64,000 nucleotides of DNA, from the NCBI GenBank assembly GCA_002749535.1, contig MZZL01000409.1, positions 3,364,160 through 3,428,159 on the forward strand, in the 5' to 3' direction. Within the stretch, counting starts at the first letter, position 1; each line of letters starts with the position of its first letter. The notes beneath the pieces are model-generated. The model was not told the DNA's origin. It saw only the letters and a list, made by a program, of their open reading frames with translations, and made no database searches. The stretch is from Apophysomyces variabilis. Its lineage: Eukaryota; Mucoromycota; Mucoromycetes; Mucorales; Mucoraceae. A program made the position numbers and the translations under genes. Of the stretch, positions 48,871 to 61,136 are shown in pieces.

Positions 48871-51800
48871 ATGTTCAATGGTTCCGATCAGTCCACGCGG
48901 AGGCCGAAAAACTCGCTAGATACCTGGCGTATCGAGCGGTCAACACTGGATATGCAACGGTTTCCATCGTCAGATAGCAATCAAAGTTCACATAGACATA
49001 TCTTGCGAAGAAGACCTTCCGATGAATCTGTAGCTTCCAACATATCCACATCGAGCTCTATCTTCAGCACAGCCAGCAAGGTAGCGAAATTTCCACATGC
49101 TGTAAAACATTCGATTGTATCTGTTAAGGACAAGATCAAATTGACAAAATCAAAGAAGAAATCCATTGAGCACATTTCTGATTCCCTCCCGCGCCGTCTT
49201 CGCAAACGTACACCAAGCTCTATGAGTCTAGCCAGCTTATTTCTATCTCATCGACGTGGATCAACTGCAACGGATCAAGTGTCAACGGATTCACTCAACG
49301 CACATCCGCGAATTGAGGAAACTGAGTCCGAAAATGAAGCGCGTCCTGTGGGCAAACTGCTGTTCGGGAAGGAGATTGGCACTATGGAGTTTTTCGAGCA
49401 AGAATTCGCCCAATCGATCACATCCAGCGCAAGTACAAGTCATGGCTTTCTATATCATGACCCCGACCCAAAGACGACGAGAAGTGAGCATGTGACAACA
49501 AAACCAGCATTGCAGGACATCGTCTGGGGTCATCAAAGAGTCAAATCATGTCAGGTACGCAAGAGATAGAGAGAAGAAAAGGGGGACAAGGAGGTTACTA
49601 ATATAATGGGTTATGAAGGAGGCCAAAGCAACTTCACTCCGGCAACTGGCAGGAAAGGACTCGGGAAGATCGGGGAATCCCGACCATCGTCGGCCTCCCG
49701 GATCCGACCAGGTCACACAAACAAATCACCAACAGATGTCTACAGATGATCATCCTTTCCACATGTTCGTGACTGCAACATTCACTACGCTTCGCACAAA
49801 ATTAGTAGGTGATTGTGACAGGGTGCTGGCCGCCTTGCAACTTTCCGTTTCGGAAGAAAAATTACAGGATATTATGAACGGTCTACGAAAGATGTGTGAT
49901 ATGGTGGAGTGGGAGGATAACTATCGGAAACAAGTATCAGAAAACTTGGATGCAGTAGATCATCAAATCGAACAAATCCGGTCAAAGCTAAACAAGGATA
50001 AAAAAGTGGTTGGAGAAAATCGGGCAGTGAAGGATATTGTAAGCATGTAGCATGTACTTATTTCTCGATTGCATGTTCTGATCATACTGCCTCAGATTAC
50101 CTCGATTAAGCAAATCATAAACCAATGCGTATGTCAGCATTACAAAGTGTTCAAAAAAGCCATGATCATCCCATGTGAAGGATACAAAATTGAAGGCTGC
50201 AACAAAACTGGTGAACTGGAAGCAGATGATACCCTCCGCTCGGCACACGATTATTCTCAGGCCAGCATAGAACACATCGATCAAGATGCACGTTGGTTTA
50301 GAAACTTCTTTTTAACCAAAGATTATGCTACTTTTTGCGGATTTGATGATGGAGAAGCTATGCTATTGTCCGTGGTGTACGATTCAACTGAAAACCACTA
50401 CCGGATAATTCTTAGAACCAAGCAGGTAGGTATGTTTCTCTAGCGTAGACCATATCCATTGGGCATATCATCTTATGTCAGTTACTTACGTGATGTGCAG
50501 GGGCCAGATACGCGAAAAACCGTTCCAGGGTCCTTTCTCCTCAGTGCACCTACGTCTGAACGAGATGAGCCGCCAGAATTAGCATGGAAAGGAGTCATTG
50601 AAAGCGCGATTGATGTCCCTTTTTATCAACTAAAACACGTGGATAAGGAAGCTATCATCTCAAGTGGCATTGAAAACGAGATTCTGAAACTAGATGAAAC
50701 GGTTGTAAGTAATGTCCATTGTGCGTTCAAATAAGCTGGATTGACCTACTATACTTAGATCCACACGCGATATAAATTCGGTGTACTTTATGTTAAGGAG
50801 GGGCAGACGAAAGAAGAGGAATGGTTTTCAAATCAGCATGACTCTGAAAAATTCGATCGCTTTTTAAATATAATTGGAACAAAGGTGGAATTACAAGGAT
50901 ACAGTGGATGGGCAGCTGGACTGGACACCAAAAGTAAGCTTTGCCATGGTAGTGAGCTGCGTGTTAACCTAGCTTGACAACAGGCGGCGATTCAGGAGAG
51001 TATACATATACAGGTGAATGGAATGGGAATACGCTTGCATTCCACGTTTCCACTTTAATTCCTTCACGAACTGGTGATAAGCAACAAATTCAGAGGAAAC
51101 GACATATTGGCAACGGTAATCTCTCATTTTGCTGCCGAGTGACGTAGTAAATTAACAGGGATAAAAAAAAAGATATTGTTTGTATTGTATTTGCAGAGGG
51201 GAAACAACCCTTTAACCCTACTGCAATCAAGTCGCAATTTCTCCATGTCTTTATTGTTGTCCATGAAGAGACATGGGAAGAGCAAGTAGGGTGGAGGTAA
51301 AAAACAAAAAAGAAGACGCATTTGAAACGGAAAAAGGAAATATTTAATCCAATTAAATATTATGTTGCGCAGAGTCGAGATCGTCACGGTACAAGATGTC
51401 CCTGATTTTGGTCCGCCCTTGCCACCCAAGGGTCTATTTTTTGACAAGGTTGAGCTGCGCTCATTTATCCTTGCCAAATGTAACACGTTACGTTTTTAAT
51501 ATGCAGGTCCTAATTTGAGTTTAGTGGTCAATGCCGAATACGCCGCACTTAAATCACCGAAGTTTGCCCAACCGATGGCCCGTGCTCGTGAAGGAATTCT
51601 TACCAACATTGTCGAACGGGCTTGGCAAATGGTATCGATAGAACCTGTGTCAAGTACTAGCAAGTCTGCATCATCGGATCATAGTGTAGATACTCTGTCC
51701 GAATCATCGCGCTGCAACAGTGATACTGACCACCGGTGCAATACCCAAGAACCCGCGGAATCGCGATCAAAAACAAAGCAAACGGCACAGACAAAAGCAA

Positions 51801-52155
51801 AGAATCCGGAAGGTAAGGATTTGTTATTTGATTGTCGGCATTATGTTTCCACTAAAGATCAATAATAATAATAACAATAATAATATTGTTGATTGGTATT
51901 TATTTTTGGCTTTTTCTTTTTTGTTCTTTGCAGCATCAGAACCCGAATCCGCACTTCAATCAAGTAAAAGTATTGCTCGCCCCAATGTAGTGACCAAAGA
52001 AGGTAGATAAAATACAAGGCTCTGACTAAAAAGAAAACACACTTATAGTGACTGATAACCTTTTTATCATAGGATTTAAACATCGTGCGCAAAATATTAT
52101 CATGTCATTTTCGAACCTCGGGGTCCGTCGATCCGATAATCGTCCCCCCATGTAG
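48871..52155 (+). CDS. Rap/Ran-GAP domain protein (RapGAP type)
   Basis: Exons 48871-49554, 49619-50038, 50096-50425, 50501-50704, 50759-50933, 50984-51115, 51173-51296, 51373-51479, 51507-51812, 51934-52002, 52073-52155; 877 aa, in frame. A basic Ser-rich N-terminus leads to a coiled coil (about 295-360), then a Rap1GAP-like catalytic region: RYKFGVLYVKEGQTKEEEWF, SEKFDRFLNIIGTKVELQGY, GGLDTK-like AAGLDTK, FHVSTLIPSRTGDKQQIQRK, RHIGND (the catalytic Asn helix) and FLHVFIVVHEE. It should accelerate GTP hydrolysis on Rap/Rsr1-like GTPases in polarity control. Keeping frame after exon 8 needs a 27-nt intron (51480-51506). The 3' end is uncertain: a further C-terminal part may be encoded at about 52390-52590. 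Confidence 0.8.
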
Positions 52156-53236
52156 ACAAAACCCTCATGTTCTTGCATATAAAGTACAGTTGCATGTTAG
52201 CAAAAAAGGGTCCCTGCATGTTCTTTTTTCGTGATAAAACAGACAAGCACAGACAGGGTGAGATATGTGTATGTATCTCTAGTAAAGAAAAAACAAAAGA
52301 AAAGAAAAAGAAAGAAAAGAAAAAAAGAAAGAGGGAGATCGCATGAGACCATCCTCCTATCATTTCCTTTACTTGTCTTTGACTACAAGAAAATTACGAT
52401 TGAGACCAAAGTCAGTTGATACCGTCCTATCCTCGGCTGATGTAGCGGCTAGCAAGGCAAAGCTCATGTGGTCCGGGCCGAATGATAATAAGAAAAGGAA
52501 GTGCAAGGACGATGCCACTGATATTTCTTTTTTTTTTCTGGCCTTCCCTTTTTCTTTCAATTGCAGAGACAACAAAACCATTTGTTAAGTGCAGTTGTTC
52601 ATATTTTAGGTCTGCTATGAGCTAATTCCTTGTTCACATCACATAATAAACATGTTATGCTATATTTCTTTGGTTAGCTATCGATCTATAGCTGGCATCT
52701 CTTTTTCCCTTTGCGTATGATGATCAACGTGTACCATCCCTCCTTTTTTCATAGTTAGGTTTTAGAATGAAATGTAATAATATGCAACAATAATAATAAT
52801 AAATAGGGGATATAAGGGGAGGAAGGGGAAAAGAAAGAGCATTCTGTTTGGTATTCCAACGCGCGGCCGATCGATAGGCATGACAGTACGTCAACTCAAA
52901 AGCAAATTCATGCCGTATTAAAATAATAGGGTCCATTCCTCCATTGTGTAGTTTCTTTTTTTTTTTTTTTGCCTGTAAGAAGACCGCCAATTTATTTACC
53001 TTTCTTTCTCATTTTCTCTTTGTCTTCCTCCTTCTCTTCTTCTCTTTTTTTTTCTTCCTCTCTTATTTCTCCCTCTAAGCTCCGTGTCCCTTTCTAATCT
53101 TTTCCTTTTTCCTCTTGCTTTTTAACTGCTGGTTTCTTGCTCGAATACCACTTTCGATTACAAAAAAAACATCTCTGTGTACTTTGTGTGTTTGTAACAT
53201 ACCTTTAACTTTTGTCTTTTTGTTGTATTGTACCAA

Positions 53237-54680
53237 ATGAACAACTGTGAAATGAACGTGGGCCTTTATTCCCACAGATATCATAATGCACAACAGCAAC
53301 AGCAACAGCAACAACAACATTGTCGAAGTGCAACAGAAGCATTTCTCGGCGACCGCTCTTACCGGGTTTGTAACGATCAGGATCAGTATCCGTCATACGA
53401 AGCCTTTGATGCTATTGTCCAAGAATACCTTATGAATCTATCATCCAAAAAGCGTGACAAGGCACTTGTAGACCAACATCGTTACTCCCTTATCCTTCAG
53501 GTACTCAAGGATCCGCGGAACACAGCCATCTCCACGGCTCAGTTCCGTTTTTGGGTGAAGAAAATGTTTCAGCTTGTTCAACTCGATGGCATGGAAATCG
53601 TGTGCCATGACAACAAACCAGTGGCAATGCGAGAACAAATTTACGATATCCTTGTACGAGCCCATAGGGAGGCGCACCATGGTGGGAGAGACAAGACGTC
53701 GGCATTGGTACATATAATATATCCATTTTTATTTTCCCTTTCTCGTACTTACATTTTTATCTTTGTTCTCCTGAAAGGTCCGCCGCCGCTACTCTTGGAT
53801 TCCCAAGGAATTGATTGCACGCTTTGTAAGGCATTGCCCCTTTTGCATTTCACGTCGTAATGGGAGTCAAAGTCCACCGATGTGTGTCCCAAAAACACCA
53901 CCTACGTACATGACGCGTAGCCCTCCTGCTCCATCACTTCCCCATGCTTTTACGGCTGAAGATATTGACTTTGCCATGGATAAAGATAACAAGGCAGAAA
54001 TGTATTGGCAACAAGCATGTCTTTATCAGCAACAGCATCATCCACAATCGCAGCCAGCCATGCCTTGTATGCCTTCCGGTGCTGCCGCACCCCTGGAATC
54101 CTCATTTTATTACGCGTTCCCACAACAATCCTATGACTTACCAGCAACGGCTGCATTTGTGGATAGGAAACCCATAGTCAACTATGCCTGCGATGTAGAT
54201 ATCCCACATAATCAACAACAACATCAACAGCAACAACACCCATCGCCACCGCCACCCGCACAAGCACAACAACAAGTACAACCTAACCATCAGCAACAAC
54301 AACAAGAGTTGTCTTCACCTTCTTGTTCCTCTTCTACCGCATCCTCCGAGTACTATATGCCTACACCCACTTCCATGCCTTATGTTGACTTTATCGATAA
54401 GTTTCCATCTGCTAGTATGACGTTTACTACGTCTTCGCATGATGTGGTAGGGCACGATGATATGGCCATGGCCGCTGCCGCCGCCGCTGCAATGACTGCT
54501 GCTGCAGGCGTCTCCACTATGCCTTCTACATCGGCTATAGCTTTTCAAGACGAGTCTCCTGTTCCTTCTTATTCACCATCATCTACTTCTTCACCTCTTG
54601 CGTCACCACCCATTCATCCTCCCTCTATGTATCAGCAACGTCAAATGAGTTTGCTTTCTCATCAACATCGGTACTTTTGA
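53237..54680 (+). CDS. PolyQ protein with integrase-like HHCC zinc finger
   Basis: Exons 53237-53707 and 53778-54680; 457 aa. After a short polyQ, residues about 45-185 form a conserved-looking unit: AFDAIVQEYLMNLSSKKRDK, AQFRFWVKKMFQLVQLDG, YDILVRAHREAHHGGRDKTS, then RYSWIPKELIARFVRHCPFC. H-x3-4-H ... C-x2-C with the HGG.DKT and Y.WIP blocks is the zinc-binding fold found before the catalytic core of retroelement integrases. No DDE core follows, and the rest is Gln/Pro/Ser/Ala-rich disorder with an Ala run. The combination resembles KRBA2/NOL4-like regulators built from such a finger. A domesticated transposon-derived DNA- or protein-binding regulator is the best guess. The leader is strongly pyrimidine-rich. 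Confidence 0.7.
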
Positions 54681-57522
54681 AAGGAAGGGCCATATGCCGA
54701 AAAAAAATCATTTTTTTATGTTTTCTCCCCGAAGAAAGATCCCATATTTTCTTTTCTAACGACATTCATTCGCCGTAAATATTGTTTTATATTCTTTTTC
54801 TCTTTAGCAACGGAACCTTTTCTCTGTTATACATATTATTCTTTATATGCCCTCTTTTTTTTTCTTTCTTCTTTGGACTTTCATGTAGTAGAATTTACTT
54901 ATAAATACATATTGTTTTATCCCCTCATGGTCTTTTCCTCATCCCTTTTTTTTCTTCTTTGTGTGAAAAAAAGACACAAATTGTACACCTTTTCCCCCCT
55001 TCTCTCATGATCATCTTTTCTCTGCTTCCGTTTGTCCACATATAAAAACCAAAAAAAATAGTGAATCAGATTTTCAATAAACAAAAAAGGGTTGGCATGG
55101 AGTACAGACAAAATGACGTTCAACAACGTGCTTTGGATTGCTGGAATCCTGCATTGGGCGTGGACGGCTTTGGTATCCTGTCATTCCGTGAAATGTTGCG
55201 CGCATTATCGTGATAAACTCGTGATCAGCATCATCGATAACCTTAGAACAAATTTGCGCAACATAAATAAATAGGCAGATAGGAAAAGGACAAACAAATA
55301 ATCAAGTCCTTATTGCTTTTTAAGTTTTAAAGAAATTACTGTCTGACCCATAAACAATAAACAGAATACCATCTAATCTTTGAACAACAATACCGTCTCT
55401 ATCTCTCTCTTTTGCATTTCTTAGTGCACGAGTGAGTTGTACTATCATGACAAAACAAGCAAGCTAGTTCTCCCCTTCTTTTGTTAAAACAGAATGAATT
55501 GACACAAATCACACTGCTGGAAATTCCTTACTGCAACCATGGGCTGACTAGAAGGACTATTGCGTTTTTGCTCTCTTGCCCGCGTGAACCGATGTTTTGG
55601 ATTCATGTCAATTTGCGTTTTGCAGCGGGCTTTTGCCTTCCTTGAGTAATACCGGCCTTTGATTGCACGTGAACTTGCAATAAACAGACGCGCCCTAAGT
55701 TTGGGCTGCATTACGCTTTCCTTTTCTTTCTTCTTAATCACTAGCAGTGATATTCTAATTTGATTCGGGTTTGATTAAGTTTCGTCAATGCAGTATGCAC
55801 CCCAGCAAGTGGAGCTAAATACACATACATATCAGGTATTGGCTAAGCCATATCGAAGCAAAAGAAATACATGAGCTACTGCATAATAAATACACTTTAT
55901 GTTCTGTAAGGTGTCGCTGCAATATAGTCACGTCTATTCGTGATTGCTTGCATGAAACCCAGTATGGACTACTAGATTACAATTGTCTATAGAAAAGATC
56001 ACATATATCCTACGGAATATTAGTGCGCTTGCCGAGGATTCATAAGTAAACTTAAGATGAAGCTATTTTCCATACTCTTTATAGTAATCAAGACAAAAGA
56101 AAAGTGGACATAAGGGTTATTATGACCAACCAAAAAATCATAACTTGTTAGGAAATAGAAAAAGCGAAAGAAAAAGTAAAATCCGACTGTTCTGGGTATT
56201 GCTTCTCGTTCATTTGCCCTTCTTTCTTGCTGCTCAATTTGTAAAAAGAGAAAAACAATGAGGAGCTGCGTAGCTTTATTACTGCTGCTCCCTGCCAAAG
56301 AAGTTTCAGTACGTAAGGAACTTTTTGATTGATAGGAGAAACGGAAAACATAGAAAAAAAGTTTTACGCTCACCACATGCAGACACTTAAGCCAGTCTAA
56401 GCCTTCTTTCTTTCCGAGCTTATACTCATGACCTATGACATTTGTACATCACGTTCATTCTTTTTCTTTTCTTTTCTTTTGCTTCTTTCTTGAGTTTAGT
56501 TACCTAACTTTAGCGGCAGTGGTATTGAAACATAGAGCGCTCTCTGTTTCGCTCTCTGTTTTTAGACTCTTATATTTTCTATTTTTTCTGGTAAGCAAAA
56601 AAAAAAAAAAGAAAAGAAAAGCAGCAGGGGATCAGGAGACAAAGGGGAGAAGGCACATTAACTGCTATCACTCAATTTGCGCAGCGTTCATTCAAACTGC
56701 GCATTAGGTCGAAAAAGACATGCACAAATAGAAGTAAACGCAGCAAAGTTCATGTCTATGTTTGTAGCATACAGATAGGATATTATTTTTTCATAAACGA
56801 TTAGCAATTACATCAGATCTCGAAGATTCATCAAGGGATATATGAGAAAAATCTGGCTAAGCCCTCAAACACTCATTATAAGGGTTTTCTGAAGTGTACA
56901 GAGATTAGGATAGATATGTTTTTGCAAGGAGTAAAACAGATCGACAAAATTCTTCCAAAAGAGAAAGTGCAGAAGGGGTAGAGGGGGGCCTGAAGCTTCG
57001 ATATACGTCCAGACACTTTCTTCTTTTTTTTTATTGTTATTAGATGTATAATTTACATGGAGACCAACATAAAGGATTAAATACGAAATGAGAAACTGTA
57101 AACTTTGCCCATGTAACAATTAATACTTAGGGCATTTGAACGTATTCAAGCATAGCATACGGAAATCCAATATATTCTTACAGTATTTACAGCGAGGCGA
57201 TGTCGTACCTAGCAGACGTTCATTGAGGCTATGTTTACCTGCAAATATGAAGAAATAAATGGAAGACTTCTCGCATCGCTCTTTGTTACGATTTCAGAAA
57301 ATGTGTGGCGCCCAATTTTGCTGAATGATGTTGGGAAAGACAAAACCATGGATTCTTTTTGTTTCCATGCGCTATTTTCTTTATTTCTTTTTTTTCATCC
57401 ATATTCTAAAAATTATATAAATTTACATACACTGCGGTGTAGAATTAGCTTCGCTTCAATCGAGATCATGGCGTCATTTTGGACCAAATTTGCTGCTAGA
57501 CGATAAGCAGGTCCATCACACG
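54681..57522. other. Low-complexity intergenic DNA
   Basis: T- and pyrimidine-rich 3' region after 54680, then AT-rich DNA with poly-A and poly-T tracts. The open frames are short and show no motif; a 91-codon frame at 57231-57506 ends just before the candidate gene at 57523 and might be related to it. Confidence 0.35.
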
Positions 57523-58111
57523 ATGCTACACAAATTTACTGTCTGTTTAATCCAATCCAAGGTGGCCGACAGTATCCAGAGACTATTGAAAAAGAAAAAG
57601 TAAATACTTGCTCAAAAAAAGTAAAAGCCGCTAGGGACTACAGATGTTGTCAGTATGCAATTGTTCATTCATAAAAATGATAAACTATTTACAGATACCT
57701 TATCCAAATCCATGGCATACGCACTCCGTTAGGAGGTGCTGGTGCTTATCCTGGGGCGAGAGACGGAAGAAAGTGGGAGCGGGAGGGTCATGAGGACAAA
57801 GGCTTCTCGACCGCATCAACCACGAGAACACTATCTAACATAAAGTAAGTCTAAGTCAAAGAGTGCAATCTCAAAGCGTGTACAATTACCAACAGGGGGA
57901 CTAGTCCTGGCAAAAGAGAAAAGGAGTCCAAAGAAGAAAAGAAAGTGACAACAATTTCACACGCGGTTACAAAGGAACGTATGTAAGACATCTTTATTAT
58001 GTCTTACGCAACAACATCCTGGGAAGCTCTATATCGGACTTATCAACAATAGACAATAAAAGGATCGGCTCGATCCGAGATGAATTGGAAGTGCTATCGT
58101 CCGTACAGTGA
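57523..58111 (+). CDS. Unrecognised small protein, four exons
   Basis: Exons 57523-57599, 57695-57844, 57896-57978, 58053-58111; 122 aa. None of the exons is long, but each is bounded by GTAAAT, GTAAGT or GTATGT donors and TTTACAG, CCAACAG or CAATAG acceptors, and all phases agree. The product begins MLHKFTVCLIQSKVADSIQR, runs through a Gly/Arg-rich part (HGIRTPLGGAGAYPGARDGR) and a Lys/Glu-rich part, and ends GSIRDELEVLSSVQ. I recognise no family. The frame is open upstream of the ATG to a possible acceptor at about 57510, so more 5' exons may exist. Consistent splice phases are the main support. Confidence 0.35.
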
Positions 58112-59315
58112 AGGTGGTACATAAAGAAAAGAGGTACAACATGCTATCCGAATATGTAGGACGTCACACGATGAAAATGATCTATTACCAATATAATGCA
58201 GGAAACATGCAAGTTTTTTTCAATTTCTCAAAGGTACTCATGGCATAAAAACATGACGACATTCTCTATTTGCATGAATTGAAGTTATAGTGAAAGATCA
58301 AAGAGATGAAACAAAGATAATAAATAAAGTCAGGAAGAGGTTCCTTCACCAAAGCGTTGCTCATTCATTAATAATCCAAACGCGTACGCGATCATTCAGT
58401 TGATGCAAAAATCGTCCTCAGTCAGTGCAAATGTCCTACGCATGAACTCAAAATTGTTTGAAACAGGAGCAAACTAATGTTCAAGAAGCTGTTTTGCTAA
58501 CCCGCTAAAATAGATTACATATTCCAAGAGGCTGATAACTCAGGCTTATCAATTGGTGAAAGAAAAAAAAAAGAAAAGAAAAACCATTGTAAATATCCGG
58601 ATGAGGAATGAACGCTTATGCAAAGAGCGTACTTCACTTTAGCTCCTTGTCTTTAGTGTTGAATATCAACTGCATTTCTTTCTAAACGACATGCTAAAGG
58701 AATAGCGGCTTAAAATATATTCTGTGGGAACTAGCGTAACTTGTATACCGAAAAAGAAGCCGTTGTCTAAATTTCTTATCTCATCTTTAAGACTTTCAAT
58801 TACCAAAATAAAAAAGTAACTAAGTCAAAGGCAATGGTACGTTGATATCCATAAGAAACTGTTATAGATTACGTTTGCTATGTACAGATAGAAATTTACA
58901 ATAGTTAGCAGCCACGTGTAAGATTTCAACCTTCTTGAATGCGCACATAGGAAGAGAAAACGCAATATATCTCCTCTTTAGTCAAAGGATGAAGAGTGCA
59001 GGTAATATTTCCTCTGTTACGTTATCTGTTAGCAAATAATAAACTCTGAAGCAATTTGGTCCATTTCCTTGGTAATAGGATGCTCTTCGTTGATCTTCTT
59101 GACAGGAGTGCATAAATTAAAGAGAAATAGGCATCTCTTCGCTTAAACTATAAGCCGTTTGAATCCTGTGAAAGAAGGGCGGCGTGTCGCGAAAAGCCAC
59201 CGACGGGATCCAATCTTTGCTGTGTCGCCCGTCTGGCGCATTCCGGCATTACCTGTTTTTTTCGCTGTCTCTGCACATACGCAAAACCCCCTTCTCTCTC
59301 TCACGCACCAAAAAA

Positions 59316-59894
59316 ATGTCCGCTAAACTATACACGCACGAAGAAGTTGCTAAGCACAGCGGTCGAAATGACCTGTGGATGATTATTGACAACAAGGTGT
59401 ACGACATTACGCCTTTTATCGATGAAGTAAAGAAACATCTCAAAGATAAAAAGAACTTCTCAACGCCCGATGGCGGCAAGTTACTGATGGCGTATGAACA
59501 TAGCATCCTGGTGGAGAAGAGGTTCTTTTCGATGAAGGCGCAAAAGATGCGACTGGACCTTTCGACGATGTAGGCCATTCGGAAGATGCACGTGAATTGC
59601 TTCAAAAGTATTACATTGGTGATGTCGATCCTTCGGTACAGTGCAATATACTCGCGTCTTTTCGACACTTTTTATTCATGTATTCTGGTTTTGTTTTAGT
59701 CCAAGCCAGTTACTGTAGCCCAACAAGCTACGACTGTTACTTCATCGGAACCCAAGGGAAAGTAAGTTTTGTATAGATATATCTGTCTTTCTGTTCTTCT
59801 TATCTAACTCTTCTTTTCTTCTTTCAGTCCTCTTCGCATTCTGTTGCCTCTCGTGTTCATCCTTCTTCTTGTTGGCTACCGTATTTTTGCTTAA
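59316..59894 (+). CDS. CYB5-like: Cytochrome b5, tail-anchored
   Basis: Exons 59316-59426, 59504-59635, 59700-59761, 59828-59894; 123 aa. Cytochrome b5 passes electrons to ER fatty-acid desaturases, sterol enzymes and P450s. The haem domain has [30 protein letters not shown] joined to [20 protein letters not shown] (first axial His in HPGGE, formed exactly at the exon 1/2 junction), and the second axial His in [12 protein letters not shown] polar linker with Thr/Ser follows. The C-terminus [20 protein letters not shown] is a single hydrophobic anchor with a flanking Arg, as in ER tail-anchored forms. The leader ends CACCAAAAAAATG, with a CT-rich stretch before it. Confidence 0.93.
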
Positions 59895-60275
59895 AAAGCA
59901 AAGAAAGGGAGCTGTCGATGCAAACATATTGTTACAAATGACCTATGTTATAAAAAAAAAAACTTAGAGAAAAGAAAAGACGGATCAAGGTGCATATAGG
60001 GACTGTTGAGACGTATTATCAGGAGGTCGAAACCTTCAATTCTAGGAAATCAAGACAATGGAACCTTGAAGGGAGATTAAGCTGGAAACAGGCAGCATGG
60101 ATGAGTTTGCTTAGTTTACTGTTCAATGACACGACCGAATTCTATCGTGGACATCAGGGGTGGTTAGGAGCAAGATTAGAAGAGTAACCTGGATCATTGT
60201 AGTTTATACGTTGCGATATTACGGAGAAGTGTTTGTTTCCTGGGTCTATGACGCGATGTCATAATCGTTGAGCTC

Positions 60276-60524
60276 TCATGGTATAGAATAATGATAGAGT
60301 TTGAAAATGCTGCTTTTCCTCCGTTCTTGTAAGATAGTGTTGGTGTTCAAGGAAGCCATGATCCGATTACTATGCTCTTTTTGATTGACACTAGTTGTCT
60401 TTTGCCATTGCTCAATGTAGTTCAGAGTGTTATGCCAATCCATGAGTAACAATTCCTCTGCAGCGATAAGGTCTGGTACCATATCATACGATAATTTCGT
60501 CAATGCAAATCCGCTCTTGAACTC
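60276..60524 (-). CDS. Possible last exon of an unknown small protein
   Basis: An open minus-strand frame from a possible acceptor at about 60525 to TGA at 60276-60278 reads KSGFALTKLSYDMVPDLIAA, then EELLLMDWHNTLNYIEQWQK and a charged tail ending KLYHYSIP. The helical, charged composition looks protein-like. No family was recognised and no start codon was fixed. On the other strand, 59990-60187 holds an equally unplaced 65-codon frame. Confidence 0.25.
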   Translation of the reverse strand, partial: EFKSGFALTKLSYDMVPDLIAAEELLLMDWHNTLNYIEQWQKTTSVNQKEHSNRIMASLNTNTILQERRKSSIFKLYHYSIP

Positions 60525-61136
60525 CGCTTATGCGTACGCTTGTCTGCTATGATTCAAGAATACTTAGCTACTGAGAAACAGTCCTTGCCAAAGCTGGGTT
60601 GGTCAGCTATTTGATGCTGATCTTTTAATACAAAGTGGCGACAACCGTAACACTACCCGTTTTTACCCCTGCGTTAAGCAGATGTAGTCAATAAGAGAAT
60701 CATTTGGCGCCTAAGTGACTAGCACGCAAAAACAATAACAATGTTTTGCCTCTTGCAACAGAGACAATTACGCAACAGTTGGTTCGTCTGCCAGATTTTC
60801 AAAGTGTTTGTGGGACTACTGATATTGTGTAAAAATGCAGTACACTAAGAGGCTCTGATAGCTAGCGTTTAGCAATAGCGAATTAAGAGAGACGACTACA
60901 ACCAACCTATCAGATCTATATCTTAGAAATACAGTTAATCATTAGATTGGATTGACTGATACTGAACTAAATGTGAAATAATAACGTGTTTTAAATGCGA
61001 TGCCTGAAGTGAAATGCAATGTATTATCGTGGGTGAGTTGTCAAGTTAAGCAAATCAGCGTTGTGAAATGTGCAAGTGGCGTAGAAGCAAAAAAAAAAAA
61101 TTAAATGAAAAATGTAACACAGGGGGTTGGAATCGA

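Noticed and set aside
48408..48977. Plus-strand open frame of 189 codons
   Set aside because: It overlaps the RapGAP start in another frame and shows no motif or good start context; treated as leader sequence.
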